The notes below the pieces were generated by a model. That model did no database searches and was not told the DNA's origin. It saw nothing but the letters and a program-made list of their open reading frames with translations. A program made the position numbers and the translations under genes. Source: Alphaproteobacteria bacterium (GTDB lineage: Bacteria; Pseudomonadota; Alphaproteobacteria; Micavibrionales; Micavibrionaceae). From it: a stretch of 64,000 bases of DNA. Shown here piece after piece: positions 47,490 through 56,388 of this stretch. Every line of letters starts with the position of its first letter. Positions within the stretch are counted from its first letter, which is position 1. The stretch is from NCBI GenBank assembly GCA_024275825.1, contig JAJRYK010000010.1:1-64000 (forward strand), read 5' to 3'.

Positions 47490-48388
47490 TTCAGGCCTTC
47501 TTCGATTATATTTATTACTTTGAGTGTCTCGGTTTTTGGTATGGCTATAGTGGAGCTACGCACCGTTTCTACAAAATGCATTAATGCTGTTTTAAAGGCT
47601 GAAAAGGGATCCGTAAACTCTTTCGTAACATATCCATTTTCACCGTAATAGGTGATACGGATGGGGCCTTTTTTAACATTGTGGCCCATAGCTTGAAACT
47701 CTGTGATGATGTCATTATCCCATTTGGCTATTACGGAGACTGTCTCGCCTATCTTTGATGTTTTTATCTCTGAAATATTTGAATTGAACCCTAAAAAGTT
47801 AATGACTGGCTCAATCAAATGTATTGCGTATTTGTCCCATGATTTAACTGTTGAGCCCATAATATGGGTTATGGGTCCTATTTCCTGAAGCTCTTGCGGT
47901 GAGGGATATAACTCTTCAGCAAAGCGTAGCGCGGAGCATGTGAAAATTTGCCCTTCATAGGTTTGAAGATCAAAAATATCATTAGCGCTTTGAGATGACG
48001 TTGCGAGAGGTTTGTCGATAAATATTGGTAGTCCGGCGTTTAAGAACGGCTTGCTTATCTCATGGTGGTTTTCGTGATCGTCTCTGGCCAGCAAAATCGC
48101 ATCGACCTCGCCTATGAAGTCGGTGTAATTTTCAGGTGTATTGGAGATGTTACAGCTTTCAGCGATGTTTTGTGTAATGGCTGGGTCTTGTGTCCAAGCG
48201 TGACTGATGGTGGCATCCGTTATTTGATCTTCGGGAAATTTTTGTTTTTTCAAGTAAGACACAATGTTTGGAAAGGCTGATTTTTTCATTTCATCAGGAT
48301 TGTAGCCATTAAAAATTGTAGACCAAGAGTAAGGATGTCCATTGCCTTCGCTTAACCCAATGACACCTAATTTTAGCACATTCTTCAC
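47486..48388 (-). CDS. Gfo/Idh/MocA-family oxidoreductase (second)
   Basis: The 300-residue protein has the Rossmann start LKLGVIGLSEGNGHPYSW, the motif DAILLARDDHENHHEISKPF and IFIDKPLATSS in place of the usual EKP segment, with a C-terminal sheet domain. The variation around the EKP lysine is retained (DKP). It is overlapped by four bases on both sides. A sugar dehydrogenase or epimerase role in glycan synthesis is likely; the substrate cannot be deduced. Confidence 0.8.
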   Translation of the reverse strand: MKNVLKLGVIGLSEGNGHPYSWSTIFNGYNPDEMKKSAFPNIVSYLKKQKFPEDQITDATISHAWTQDPAITQNIAESCNISNTPENYTDFIGEVDAILLARDDHENHHEISKPFLNAGLPIFIDKPLATSSQSANDIFDLQTYEGQIFTCSALRFAEELYPSPQELQEIGPITHIMGSTVKSWDKYAIHLIEPVINFLGFNSNISEIKTSKIGETVSVIAKWDNDIITEFQAMGHNVKKGPIRITYYGENGYVTKEFTDPFSAFKTALMHFVETVRSSTIAIPKTETLKVINIIEEGLK

Positions 48389-49920
48389 GCAGCACCTCGT
48401 TTGGGCGTGTTTAGCAAGTCGTTGTCAAAATTGCCATTAATAGTATACCCCCATTCTTCGATGTATTTCCGCATGGCTTTGGCGAAAAGAATAGCATTGT
48501 CGCGAGCCCCATCCTGGGTTACCTCATTGCCAATATCTCCATTTTTGCTTTTGCCGCAGGTGGCATAAAAGGCACGGAATGCGTTGAGTCGCTCTTTTTT
48601 GTTGGGTTTAAAGTTGTCGAGATAGTCTATGAATTCATCATGAAATTGATCATTAATAGATGCCTTATAGACGCCAGGAAGAAAATTATAAAAGACATTC
48701 CCGAGTGCGATAACGGGGGTGCCTAGCAAAAAGGCTTCCCACCCTGCTGTGCCTGTAACAGCGGCAACAGCGCGTGCCTTTTTTGTTAATTCAAATGTGT
48801 CGACCGAGGGCGCGATGATGCGGACGTTATATATAGAGTTTAATTTTTTATAAAAAGCCGTGGGCCGTTGTCCGAGCATGGAGGTGTGCTCCTTTACGTA
48901 TAGCTGGCAGTCGGAAGGTATGTGCTTGGCAAATTGTGCAACAAATCCACTATGGTGGTCATAGGCGCTACCAAAATACATATCACTTACTTCTGGTACA
49001 TAGTGGAGAGGTAAATAGATGAAAGGTGTATCCATGTCTGGTGCGTCATCAAAGGCTTTTTTCAGCTTTTGTTCTAGGCGTCTGTACTTACCCAGCAAAC
49101 CATTCTTTAGATATGTAAGCGGGTGTGCTTCATAATGAAAGGCACGATCAAACTCGACAACTCTTTGATGGGGAAATAACTTTTTTAGTTGTAATGTTTG
49201 ACGCAGATTGCTGAATATTTTTGTGAGACTAAGTTTGACGACTGAGTTATTGACAGCATAGGCCGGGCGAACGGGGGTTTCTATGAAGGCTTGGAATAAT
49301 TTGTCTGCCGTTTTGATGGCTTCATTGGTGATATATGTTTGTTTTCCGTTTTCTAAATCCTTGAAGCACTCTTGCAATCCCAGATGTTGTCCATTGATGT
49401 GAAGTGCGTTGATATGCCCGTTAAGTCGGCTGTTTTGTGTTAGGGGATATGGAATATTTTTCTGTGTACAGGCTGCGCGTAAGACAAGATGTAAATATGT
49501 AACAACCCCATCCATTACAAAAACGGGGGTTACTTTGTTTAAAAAATCGTCAACAAACATCATTGTGGCGAGTTGATGAACTTTCACTTTCTTATAGTCT
49601 TCAGCCCACCTTAGTCCACGGTCGTGTTGTGCTAACGCCGTATTGTTTTGTATACTGAGTTTTTTTTCTAGTTTAGAAAAAGTTTTATCGAAAGTTGCCG
49701 CATCCATTTGCTCAAGTTCTTTTTTGTGAGCAAAATAAAAATCTGGAAGGGAATATATTGTATCAAAAATGTTCCGAATTTCGGGTGTAATTTCTTCTTC
49801 TATTCGCGTGTAATTCGTTATTCCAATGACCGGTCTATCGAACTCTTTTGATAGTGCCTCGGCTAAATAAAATTGACCGGAAACACCCAGAACATAAACT
49901 ATTGGCTTTGTACTTTTCAT
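48385..49920 (-). CDS. Capsule-type glycosyltransferase-like protein (KpsS/KpsC-like)
   Basis: The 511-residue protein resembles capsule polysaccharide biosynthesis proteins: PFIYLPLHYVPE near 310, LYVKEHTSMLGQRP near 347, and a donor-site region AVAAVTGTAGWEAFLLGTPVIALGNVFYN near 395-423. Related proteins attach Kdo-type sugars to lipid acceptors or work with them. The frame opens at 49971, but the ATG at 49920 starts MKSTKPIVYVLG, where the fold begins. It heads the five-gene minus-strand operon. The -10 box TATAAT ends six bases before the ATG and there is no Shine-Dalgarno. Confidence 0.72.
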   Translation of the reverse strand: MKSTKPIVYVLGVSGQFYLAEALSKEFDRPVIGITNYTRIEEEITPEIRNIFDTIYSLPDFYFAHKKELEQMDAATFDKTFSKLEKKLSIQNNTALAQHDRGLRWAEDYKKVKVHQLATMMFVDDFLNKVTPVFVMDGVVTYLHLVLRAACTQKNIPYPLTQNSRLNGHINALHINGQHLGLQECFKDLENGKQTYITNEAIKTADKLFQAFIETPVRPAYAVNNSVVKLSLTKIFSNLRQTLQLKKLFPHQRVVEFDRAFHYEAHPLTYLKNGLLGKYRRLEQKLKKAFDDAPDMDTPFIYLPLHYVPEVSDMYFGSAYDHHSGFVAQFAKHIPSDCQLYVKEHTSMLGQRPTAFYKKLNSIYNVRIIAPSVDTFELTKKARAVAAVTGTAGWEAFLLGTPVIALGNVFYNFLPGVYKASINDQFHDEFIDYLDNFKPNKKERLNAFRAFYATCGKSKNGDIGNEVTQDGARDNAILFAKAMRKYIEEWGYTINGNFDNDLLNTPKRGAA

Positions 49921-49926
49921 GGGGGT

Positions 49927-49932
49927 ATTATA
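49927..49932 (-). promoter_or_regulatory. -10 box of the minus-strand sugar operon
   Basis: A perfect TATAAT, extended by an upstream TGATA, ends six bases before the ATG at 49920, with ACCCCC between. A -35 box is not clear. If used, the mRNA would begin close to the start codon, making a leaderless transcript. Confidence 0.4.
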
Positions 49933-49995
49933 TATCATAGCCGATGGAAAGAAAGAATAGGGTTTCCGCATATAGTCAGGGTGAAATATTTTAAT

Positions 49996-51012
49996 ATGTT
50001 GAATGTTATTTTTCGTGCGGATGCTTCATCCTTTATTGGTGGTGGGCATGTTATGCGGTGCTTAACCTTAGCGGATGCTTTATCTCATTCGGGTTGGCAA
50101 TGCTCTTTTGCTTGCACAGAGGCAACCGTTGAAATGATGCCATTTTTACTTCGCTCTGAGCATCAGGTTATTTCCACTGGCGTGCCTGATTATGAAGTAG
50201 ATCTGCTTGTCGTTGATCATTATGCCTTAGATGATAAATATGAGGCTGGATGTCGTGCCTGGGCGAAGCATATTCTTGTGATAGATGATTTGGCTGATCG
50301 CAGGCATGATTGTGATCTCCTTATGGATCAAACGCTTGGTCGATCAGCAAATGATTATAAAGACCTTGTGCCTGAGCATTGTGACGTTATGACTGGGGCT
50401 CGATATGCTCTTTTACGCCCTCAATTCGCAGAAAAGAGAGAAGAGTCGCTTGGTCGCCGGAAAAGTGCCGTAGGCGATATCCGCAAAGTCTTGGTTATGT
50501 TAGGGGCTGGCGATAAAGATAATGTTACAGGCTTGGTTCTTGAGGCGCTTGAGGGGCTGGCTGGTTCTTTGGATGTTGATGTGATTATGGGGGCAAATGC
50601 GCCGCACCTGGAGCTTATCAAGGGACTGACACAAAACTCTCATCATAATATAAATGTTTATGCTGGTATTGAAGATGTTGCCTCTCTTATGGCCAGTGCA
50701 GATTTAGCCATTGGCGCTGGCGGGACGGCGAGTTGGGAAAGGTGTTGCCTTGGTTTGCCGACATTGGTGATAGAAATTGCGGATAATCAACGTAAAATTA
50801 TTCAAGAAATTGTTGCAAGGGGAGCTGCGATTAGTGTGGGTCATTATAAAGATATTGTTTCGGAAGATATTGTTAAGGCTGTTGAGCGATTACAAAACAC
50901 ACCATCCATTGTTGCCGAGATGGGCATAAAGGCAGCGGGGGTGTCTGATGGTCAAGGTGTGGCACGTTTAGTTCAGCGAATAGAGACAAAAGGTGTGATA
51001 TGCGAATTTTAG
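49996..51012 (+). CDS. pseG: UDP-2,4-diacetamido-trideoxy-altropyranose hydrolase PseG
   Basis: PseG removes UDP from the pseudaminic precursor so the free sugar can enter PseI. From the ATG at 49996 the protein is 338 residues: FRADASSFIGGGHVMRCLTLADAL at the N terminus carries the catalytic H and GGGH loop, LVVDHYALD and VIDDLADRRHDCDLLMDQ follow, and the C-terminal GAGGTASWERCCLGLPTLVIEIADNQ is the nucleotide-binding motif. It is divergent from the minus-strand operon and overlaps the formyltransferase by 13 bases. Confidence 0.9.
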   Translation: MLNVIFRADASSFIGGGHVMRCLTLADALSHSGWQCSFACTEATVEMMPFLLRSEHQVISTGVPDYEVDLLVVDHYALDDKYEAGCRAWAKHILVIDDLADRRHDCDLLMDQTLGRSANDYKDLVPEHCDVMTGARYALLRPQFAEKREESLGRRKSAVGDIRKVLVMLGAGDKDNVTGLVLEALEGLAGSLDVDVIMGANAPHLELIKGLTQNSHHNINVYAGIEDVASLMASADLAIGAGGTASWERCCLGLPTLVIEIADNQRKIIQEIVARGAAISVGHYKDIVSEDIVKAVERLQNTPSIVAEMGIKAAGVSDGQGVARLVQRIETKGVICEF

Positions 51013-51569
51013 TGCTCTCGCCATATGCTCAGCACTTAACACCGACGCTTGAAGAAGCTGGAGATCAGTGGCTTGTTGTGCAGGATAAAATTACGCCTGA
51101 GTATTTGGCCGAACATAAAATAGAGATGGGCGTGTCCTATGGTTATCGCCATATTTTAAAAAGCGATATTCTTGGGATTTGTCCGTTTATAAATCTGCAT
51201 ATTTCTTATCTGCCGTGGAACAGGGGAGCTGATCCGAATATATGGAGCTGGATTGATGATACGCCTAAGGGGGTAACTATTCACAGTATAGATGAAGGTA
51301 TAGATACCGGAGATATTCTGGTTCAAAAGGAAGTGCCTATGGGGGATGATGAAACGCTATCCACATCATATCAAAAGCTGCAAGATGCCATTGTGCAGCT
51401 TTTTTATGATTCATGGGGTGATATTAGGGCGGCTAAGGTGTTAAAGACGCCGCAATTAGTTCAAGCTGGAAGCATGCATTATGCATCCGATAAGGCAGGA
51501 ATAGAGTTTTTATTAAGCGACGGGTTTGATACCTATGTTAGTAAGATTCAAGAAAAGGTTGTCAGTTGA
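51000..51569 (+). CDS. Formyltransferase-like protein in the place of PseH
   Basis: The 189-residue protein is a short methionyl-tRNA-formyltransferase-fold enzyme. The catalytic triad pattern is visible: N and H in FINLHISYLPWNRGADP near 62-78 and D in IHSIDEGIDTGDIL near 90-104. Such enzymes use 10-formyltetrahydrofolate to formylate amino groups of sugars such as dTDP-Qui4N or UDP-L-Ara4N. Here it sits between PseG and PseI, where the acetyltransferase PseH would be expected, so it likely formylates the 4-amino group of the altrosamine intermediate. It overlaps both neighbours. Confidence 0.8.
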   Translation: MRILVLSPYAQHLTPTLEEAGDQWLVVQDKITPEYLAEHKIEMGVSYGYRHILKSDILGICPFINLHISYLPWNRGADPNIWSWIDDTPKGVTIHSIDEGIDTGDILVQKEVPMGDDETLSTSYQKLQDAIVQLFYDSWGDIRAAKVLKTPQLVQAGSMHYASDKAGIEFLLSDGFDTYVSKIQEKVVS

Positions 51570-52729
51570 GCAGATCATTTAAGATAGAAAACCGCACGGT
51601 TGGCGGCGATGCGCCATGCTACATTATTGCTGAGGTGTCCTGTAATCATGAAGGTGATTTTGATGAAGCGCGCAAAATAATAGAGGCCGCTGCGGCAGCC
51701 GGCGCAGATGCGGCGAAGCTTCAAACCTATAAACCGTCAACAATGACGGGAAATTTTGAACAACGGGCTGAAGGGACAATGTGGTCAGAAATTGACCTCT
51801 ATAAGCTCTATGAAAAGGCACAGACACCGTGGGATTGGCATGGGGATCTTTTAAGGGTGGCGCAGGATAATGGTATTCATCTTTTTTCTAGTCCTTTTGA
51901 TGAAACGGCTGTTGACCACCTTATGCAATTTGATCCGCCTGCTTTCAAGATTGCTAGTTTTGAGGTTGTGGATACTAAGCTTTTGGAAAAAGTGGCTAAA
52001 ACCGGCAAGCCGATCATCATTTCTAATGGCATGACTACTTATTTGGAAATCCGTGAAGCGGTTGATACACTGCGCACTCATGGTGCTAAGGATCTTGCCG
52101 TTTTGCATTGTAATAGCGGTTATCCAGCCTCATTTGATGAAGCAAATTTAAATACTATCCCTGTTATTGAAGATATGTTTGACGTCGTTCCTGGACAATC
52201 TGACCACACTATTTTTGCGGATGATAAAAATTACAAATCCCCGATGGCACATGTGACGCCATTAGAGGCGGTGAAGATGGGTGCTAAAATTATTGAAGTA
52301 CACCTGTTGCTTGATCGCGGGAAGGCGCAAGCGTTAAACAAAAACGACGAAGGTGGCTTTGACTGGCCGTTTTCGCGAGAGCCTGATGAGCTCAAAAAAA
52401 TGGTTGATATGATTCGCGCTTATGAGCGTGATGGCGCTGTTGAGTATGGCAATGAGGACGAGCGCGTGGCGGCTTTGCGTACACATGGACAGGTGTGTTT
52501 TGACCCAACTGAAAAAGAGCTTGCAAGTCGTCAGTTGCGGCCTTCTCTTTGGATTGTAAAAGACGTTAAAGCCGGAGAACTGTTGCAGTTTGCCCCAGAT
52601 GGACAAGGTAATGTTGATTCTTTAAGACCTACAGGTGGGATACATATTCGCTTTGCTGATATGATTTCTGGGAAAAGGGCTGTGCGAGATATTAAGGCGG
52701 GAGAGCTATTAAGCTGGGACATGGTTTGA
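51566..52729 (+). CDS. pseI: Pseudaminic acid synthase-like protein (PseI, second NeuB paralogue)
   Basis: PseI condenses the freed trideoxy sugar with phosphoenolpyruvate to pseudaminic acid. The 387-residue protein starts at a TTG overlapping the formyltransferase stop (TTGA). It has CYIIAEVSCNHEGDFDEA, AGADAAKLQTYKP, LFSSPFDETAV, FKIASFEVVD, HCNSGYPAS, GQSDHTIFADD and a C-terminal SAF domain. The metal-binding segment is unusual, reading EVHLLLDRG with a longer insertion after it. The position next to PseG suggests it is the true PseI of the two synthases. Confidence 0.85.
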   Translation: MSRSFKIENRTVGGDAPCYIIAEVSCNHEGDFDEARKIIEAAAAAGADAAKLQTYKPSTMTGNFEQRAEGTMWSEIDLYKLYEKAQTPWDWHGDLLRVAQDNGIHLFSSPFDETAVDHLMQFDPPAFKIASFEVVDTKLLEKVAKTGKPIIISNGMTTYLEIREAVDTLRTHGAKDLAVLHCNSGYPASFDEANLNTIPVIEDMFDVVPGQSDHTIFADDKNYKSPMAHVTPLEAVKMGAKIIEVHLLLDRGKAQALNKNDEGGFDWPFSREPDELKKMVDMIRAYERDGAVEYGNEDERVAALRTHGQVCFDPTEKELASRQLRPSLWIVKDVKAGELLQFAPDGQGNVDSLRPTGGIHIRFADMISGKRAVRDIKAGELLSWDMV

Positions 52730-52741
52730 AATCCTAAGGCG

Positions 52742-53509
52742 CTACAGCTTTTTGGCAATCAGCGCAGAATTTGGCGATAAATAAGGGGTGTTAGGAACGA
52801 TGTATGCCCCTAAGCGTTCCAAAAGAGCCAGTGGCTTTTGAACCATCAAGTACGGTAGCTTTGGCCATTTTTGTATCGCCGGATAAAGGCAAGCATTCCA
52901 AAATCCAATATGGCCATAATAGCCACCTTCTAATATTTTAGCCTGCTTTGTTTTGTTCAGCGCTGCTTCCATCTGCTTATATGGCATCAGGTTATGAATT
53001 TCATATTTCTCTTCATCCATAATTTTCATGATTTGTCCATTTAGTCCCGCATGATTGGGAATGACTAACACCAAGTAACCGCCAGGCTTAACCATATCAA
53101 GATGGCGCTGAATGACAGCTTGCGTGTCATGAAAATGTTCGATAAACCCAAAGCTTACAACAACATCCCAGAGCTCATCATTTGGTTCATACTCAAAAAA
53201 ATCATCATGTATGACGTCTGCATCAACGCCGAGCGTTTCCATGAATTTCTTGCAGGGCTCGATACATTCATCAACATATTCAATACCTGACGCTTGATAA
53301 CCAAAATATTTATTAAAATACCACATGTATGTGCCGGGATAGCAGCCCACCTCCAAACATCTCATCGTCTTGTCAAAAGGTAAGTGGCGCTGACATAGCT
53401 TGTGTATATCCCTAAAAAAAACAGTATTCGGATCAAATTCCAACATTACATCGGCCTGAGCCCATTCATCTGCCCACTCTTCTTTTTTTGATAGCCTGTC
53501 TGTGTCCAT
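52742..53509 (-). CDS. Class I SAM-dependent methyltransferase (third in locus)
   Basis: The 255-residue protein has the motif CLEVGCYPGTYMWYFN near 50-65, GIEYVDECIEPCKKF near 78, and FGFIEHFHDTQAVI near 120, a typical methyltransferase-11/23 arrangement. It lies alone on the minus strand between pseI and the ABC transporter, 13 bases after the pseI stop. It probably methylates a sugar or a glycan end; no target can be named. Confidence 0.8.
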   Translation of the reverse strand: MDTDRLSKKEEWADEWAQADVMLEFDPNTVFFRDIHKLCQRHLPFDKTMRCLEVGCYPGTYMWYFNKYFGYQASGIEYVDECIEPCKKFMETLGVDADVIHDDFFEYEPNDELWDVVVSFGFIEHFHDTQAVIQRHLDMVKPGGYLVLVIPNHAGLNGQIMKIMDEEKYEIHNLMPYKQMEAALNKTKQAKILEGGYYGHIGFWNACLYPAIQKWPKLPYLMVQKPLALLERLGAYIVPNTPYLSPNSALIAKKL

Positions 53510-53588
53510 AAAAATGACCGCTTTAAAAAGTTAGTAATTTCACATTTTACTTTGCCAATATATGGATTGTGTTTACTGTTGGCAAGTT

Positions 53589-55316
53589 ATGATGAAAAGC
53601 TGGAAAACCTTTGCCTATTTTATTCGCGCCTATCCCGTGAGGGGTGGGTTAATGATTGGATCCCTGACATTGGCGGGATTTCTTGAGGGTGTTGGTATTA
53701 TTGCCCTTTTGCCACTGATTACAATTTTAATTGATCAAGGGCAAACGCAGACCGGATTTTTAGCAGATACAGCTCATTTTATATTTGATACGTTAGGCTT
53801 TGAGCCCACGGTTTTGACTGCGTTACTTTTCATTGTTGGCGCGATGTGTTTAAAGGCGGCTGTAAATATGCTGGCTTTTATACAGGTGGCGTATTCCGCT
53901 TCACATGTTTGTGCCGACTTAAGGCTAAACTTTATTTACCATCTTTTTTGCGCGCGTTGGTCTCATTATGTGGGCATTAAAAGTGGCGCGACAGCAAATG
54001 CTATAGGTACGGAAGCGCAAAGAGCGGCCATATCATTTAAGCAAGGCTGTCAGGCCTTTTCATACATTATTCAAATTTTTGTTTATGGCCTTTTGGCCCT
54101 TCTTGTGTCGTGGGAACTAACAGTTTTAGCTGTGTGCGCTGGCGGGTTTATGGTGCTGTCTTTAAGCTTTCTGATTAAAGAGGCGCGTCGATCAGGAGCG
54201 AAGATGACACAGGTTTATGATGATGTTCTCAGCCTTATTACAGATTCATTTTATGGGGCAAAGCCTTTGAAGGCGATGAGTAAGGGGATGAACCTTTATT
54301 CTATTTTAGAAAAACATATACATGATTTGCAGTCGGCACAAAGGCGCCTTGATATCGCTGATCAAAGCCTTGGTGTTTTGTCAGAGCCTTTGATGGTTAT
54401 ATTCATTGCTGGGGGGCTTTATGGTGCTTTAACGTTCAGTGATTTGCCGATGGCTGAGCTGTTATTTATGGCTGTGTTGTTTTTGCGAACAATCATGCGC
54501 GTGTCTTCTGCACAAAGATCATATCAGAGCATGGCTGCCAATGAGAGTGCTATGCAAGCGCTGCAGAGTAAGGTTGATGCGGCAATTGAAGCTAGAGAAA
54601 ACTTTTCGGGAACAATTAAACCAACGCTTGAGGACTGCATCACTGTTGAGGATGTATCCTTTTCTTATGGTGGTGAAGATATTATAAAAAACGTATCTTT
54701 GAAAATACCGGCTAAAACACTGCAAGTTATTTATGGGCCATCTGGCACGGGAAAGACAACTTTGGTTGATTTGCTTATTGGGCTCTATCAGCCCAGCGCC
54801 GGAGACATCAAGATTGATGGTCATTCCTTGGCTGATGTGAATCTGTCCCAGTGGCGACAAATGGTCGGTTATGTGCCTCAGGATGTGTTGCTTTTCCATG
54901 ATACTCTCTTGAACAACATTAGATTAAATGATGAAAAATTCACTGATGAAAATGTCAGAAAAGCATTGGAGATGGCTGGCGCATGGGAGTTTGTAAAGGA
55001 TTTGGAAGACGGGCTGGATACTATTGTCGGGGAGCGTGGTTCACGCTTTTCTGGTGGCCAGAGACAGCGCATTGCCATCGCTAGAGCAATCATTAACAAG
55101 CCTTCAATTTTGGTCCTGGATGAAGCGACCAGTGCCCTGGACCCAGATACGGAGAAGCGGATATTGAAAACGGTGAAAGCGTTATCTAAAGAGATGGCTG
55201 TACTCGCCATATCGCATAATGCGGCTATTTTAGAGATTGCTGATCATGTTTATAAAATGCACGAACCTCTCTTAACTGAGAGAGGAATTGATACAGATAA
55301 AAAGCAACATGCATGA
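53589..55316 (+). CDS. ABC transporter, fused permease and ATPase (PglK/MsbA-like)
   Basis: The protein (575 residues from the ATG at 53589; the frame is open to 53562) has six membrane helices in the first 330 residues and a nucleotide-binding domain with Walker A GPSGTGKTTL, Q-loop YVPQDVLLF, signature RFSGGQRQRIAIARA and Walker B ILVLDEATSALD. The type IV exporter architecture matches PglK and MsbA, which move lipid-linked glycans or lipids. In this locus, moving a lipid-linked glycan is the likely role. Its 3' end overlaps the glycosyltransferase by ATGA. Confidence 0.88.
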   Translation: MMKSWKTFAYFIRAYPVRGGLMIGSLTLAGFLEGVGIIALLPLITILIDQGQTQTGFLADTAHFIFDTLGFEPTVLTALLFIVGAMCLKAAVNMLAFIQVAYSASHVCADLRLNFIYHLFCARWSHYVGIKSGATANAIGTEAQRAAISFKQGCQAFSYIIQIFVYGLLALLVSWELTVLAVCAGGFMVLSLSFLIKEARRSGAKMTQVYDDVLSLITDSFYGAKPLKAMSKGMNLYSILEKHIHDLQSAQRRLDIADQSLGVLSEPLMVIFIAGGLYGALTFSDLPMAELLFMAVLFLRTIMRVSSAQRSYQSMAANESAMQALQSKVDAAIEARENFSGTIKPTLEDCITVEDVSFSYGGEDIIKNVSLKIPAKTLQVIYGPSGTGKTTLVDLLIGLYQPSAGDIKIDGHSLADVNLSQWRQMVGYVPQDVLLFHDTLLNNIRLNDEKFTDENVRKALEMAGAWEFVKDLEDGLDTIVGERGSRFSGGQRQRIAIARAIINKPSILVLDEATSALDPDTEKRILKTVKALSKEMAVLAISHNAAILEIADHVYKMHEPLLTERGIDTDKKQHA

Positions 55317-56293
55317 GCACAGGTTCTTCTAAAAAAATGTTTGTTATTTCTTCGCTGGATGGTGGTGGTGCTGAGCGTGTTGTGTGCTCTATGGCAAGTT
55401 ATTGGGCGGATAAAGGTGAGGACATCGTTGTCGCTACCTTGGCAGGTAAGGATTCTCCTATCTCTTTTCCATTATCAAAGGCTGTGACATTAAGGCCTTT
55501 GGGCGTTTTAGGTAAAAGTAAGAATGCGGTTTGGGATAACATGGCGCGCCTTAAAAAGCTGCGCGATGTTTTTGAGGAGGAGCAGCCTGATGTTGTATTA
55601 TCTTTCATGGAAAATGTTAACGTTCTTTCTATCATCAGCTCAGTGGGGCTGAGTATTCCTGTTATTATTTCAGACCGTATTGACCCTAAGTCGTATGGTT
55701 ATGGGCGCATTTGGCGCTTTTTAAGAAATATTACCTATCCATTCTCTTCTTTTCTTGTTGTCCAAACTAAAGCTGTATTGCAGCGCTATCCTAGGTTTGT
55801 TAGCAGAAATGCTGTTGTTGTCCCAAATTTTGTTGCTCCTCAGCCTGAGTGCGGTGAAGATAGGGGTGGGAGCGCCCTTATATGCGCGATGGGCCGCCTA
55901 AGTGAACAAAAGGGCTTTGATGTTTTGATTAGAGCGTTTGCTCGTCTTTCTGTGAACTTTCCCGACTGGTCATTGGAAATCTGGGGAGAGGGGGAAGAGC
56001 GAAGAAATTTAGAAAAGCTGATTGTTGAATTGGATATCTCAGAAAAAGTTCAATTACCTGGGTTTTCGCAATCTCCTTACAATGTCATGAAGCGTAGTGA
56101 TCTTTTCGTTCTTTCGTCTCGTTACGAAGGATTCCCCAATGTTTTAATGGAGGCTATGGCTTGCGGTTTGCCTGTTATATCAACCCGCTGCCCTTTTGGG
56201 CCGGAGGAAATTGTTAGAGACGGAGAAAATGGAATATTGGTTCCGGTTGATGATGTTGATGCATTAGCCTCTGCTTTGGTGGCGCTGATGTAA
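55313..56293 (+). CDS. GT4 glycosyltransferase cut short by an in-frame TAA
   Basis: The 326-residue product is a GT-B, family-4-type transferase: DGGGAERVVCSMASYW at the N terminus, CAMGRLSEQKGFDVLI near 192, and SSRYEGFPNVLMEAMACGLPVISTRCPFG near 264. It stops at TAA (56291-56293), but the same frame runs on for 34 more codons to TAG at 56396-56398 and encodes the C-terminal helix pair normal for the family (TLCEDLGGAAKEV, IMKVWDNLL). With the extension the protein would be about 361 residues, the usual length, and its end would overlap asnB by ten bases like the other junctions here. The stop may only trim the enzyme. Confidence 0.85.
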   Translation: MSTGSSKKMFVISSLDGGGAERVVCSMASYWADKGEDIVVATLAGKDSPISFPLSKAVTLRPLGVLGKSKNAVWDNMARLKKLRDVFEEEQPDVVLSFMENVNVLSIISSVGLSIPVIISDRIDPKSYGYGRIWRFLRNITYPFSSFLVVQTKAVLQRYPRFVSRNAVVVPNFVAPQPECGEDRGGSALICAMGRLSEQKGFDVLIRAFARLSVNFPDWSLEIWGEGEERRNLEKLIVELDISEKVQLPGFSQSPYNVMKRSDLFVLSSRYEGFPNVLMEAMACGLPVISTRCPFGPEEIVRDGENGILVPVDDVDALASALVALM

Positions 56294-56388
56294 GACAGGA
56301 CATTATGCGAAGACTTAGGCGGGGCAGCGAAAGAGGTGCAAAGCACATATAGTCAAAATCAAATTATGAAGGTGTGGGATAATCTTTT

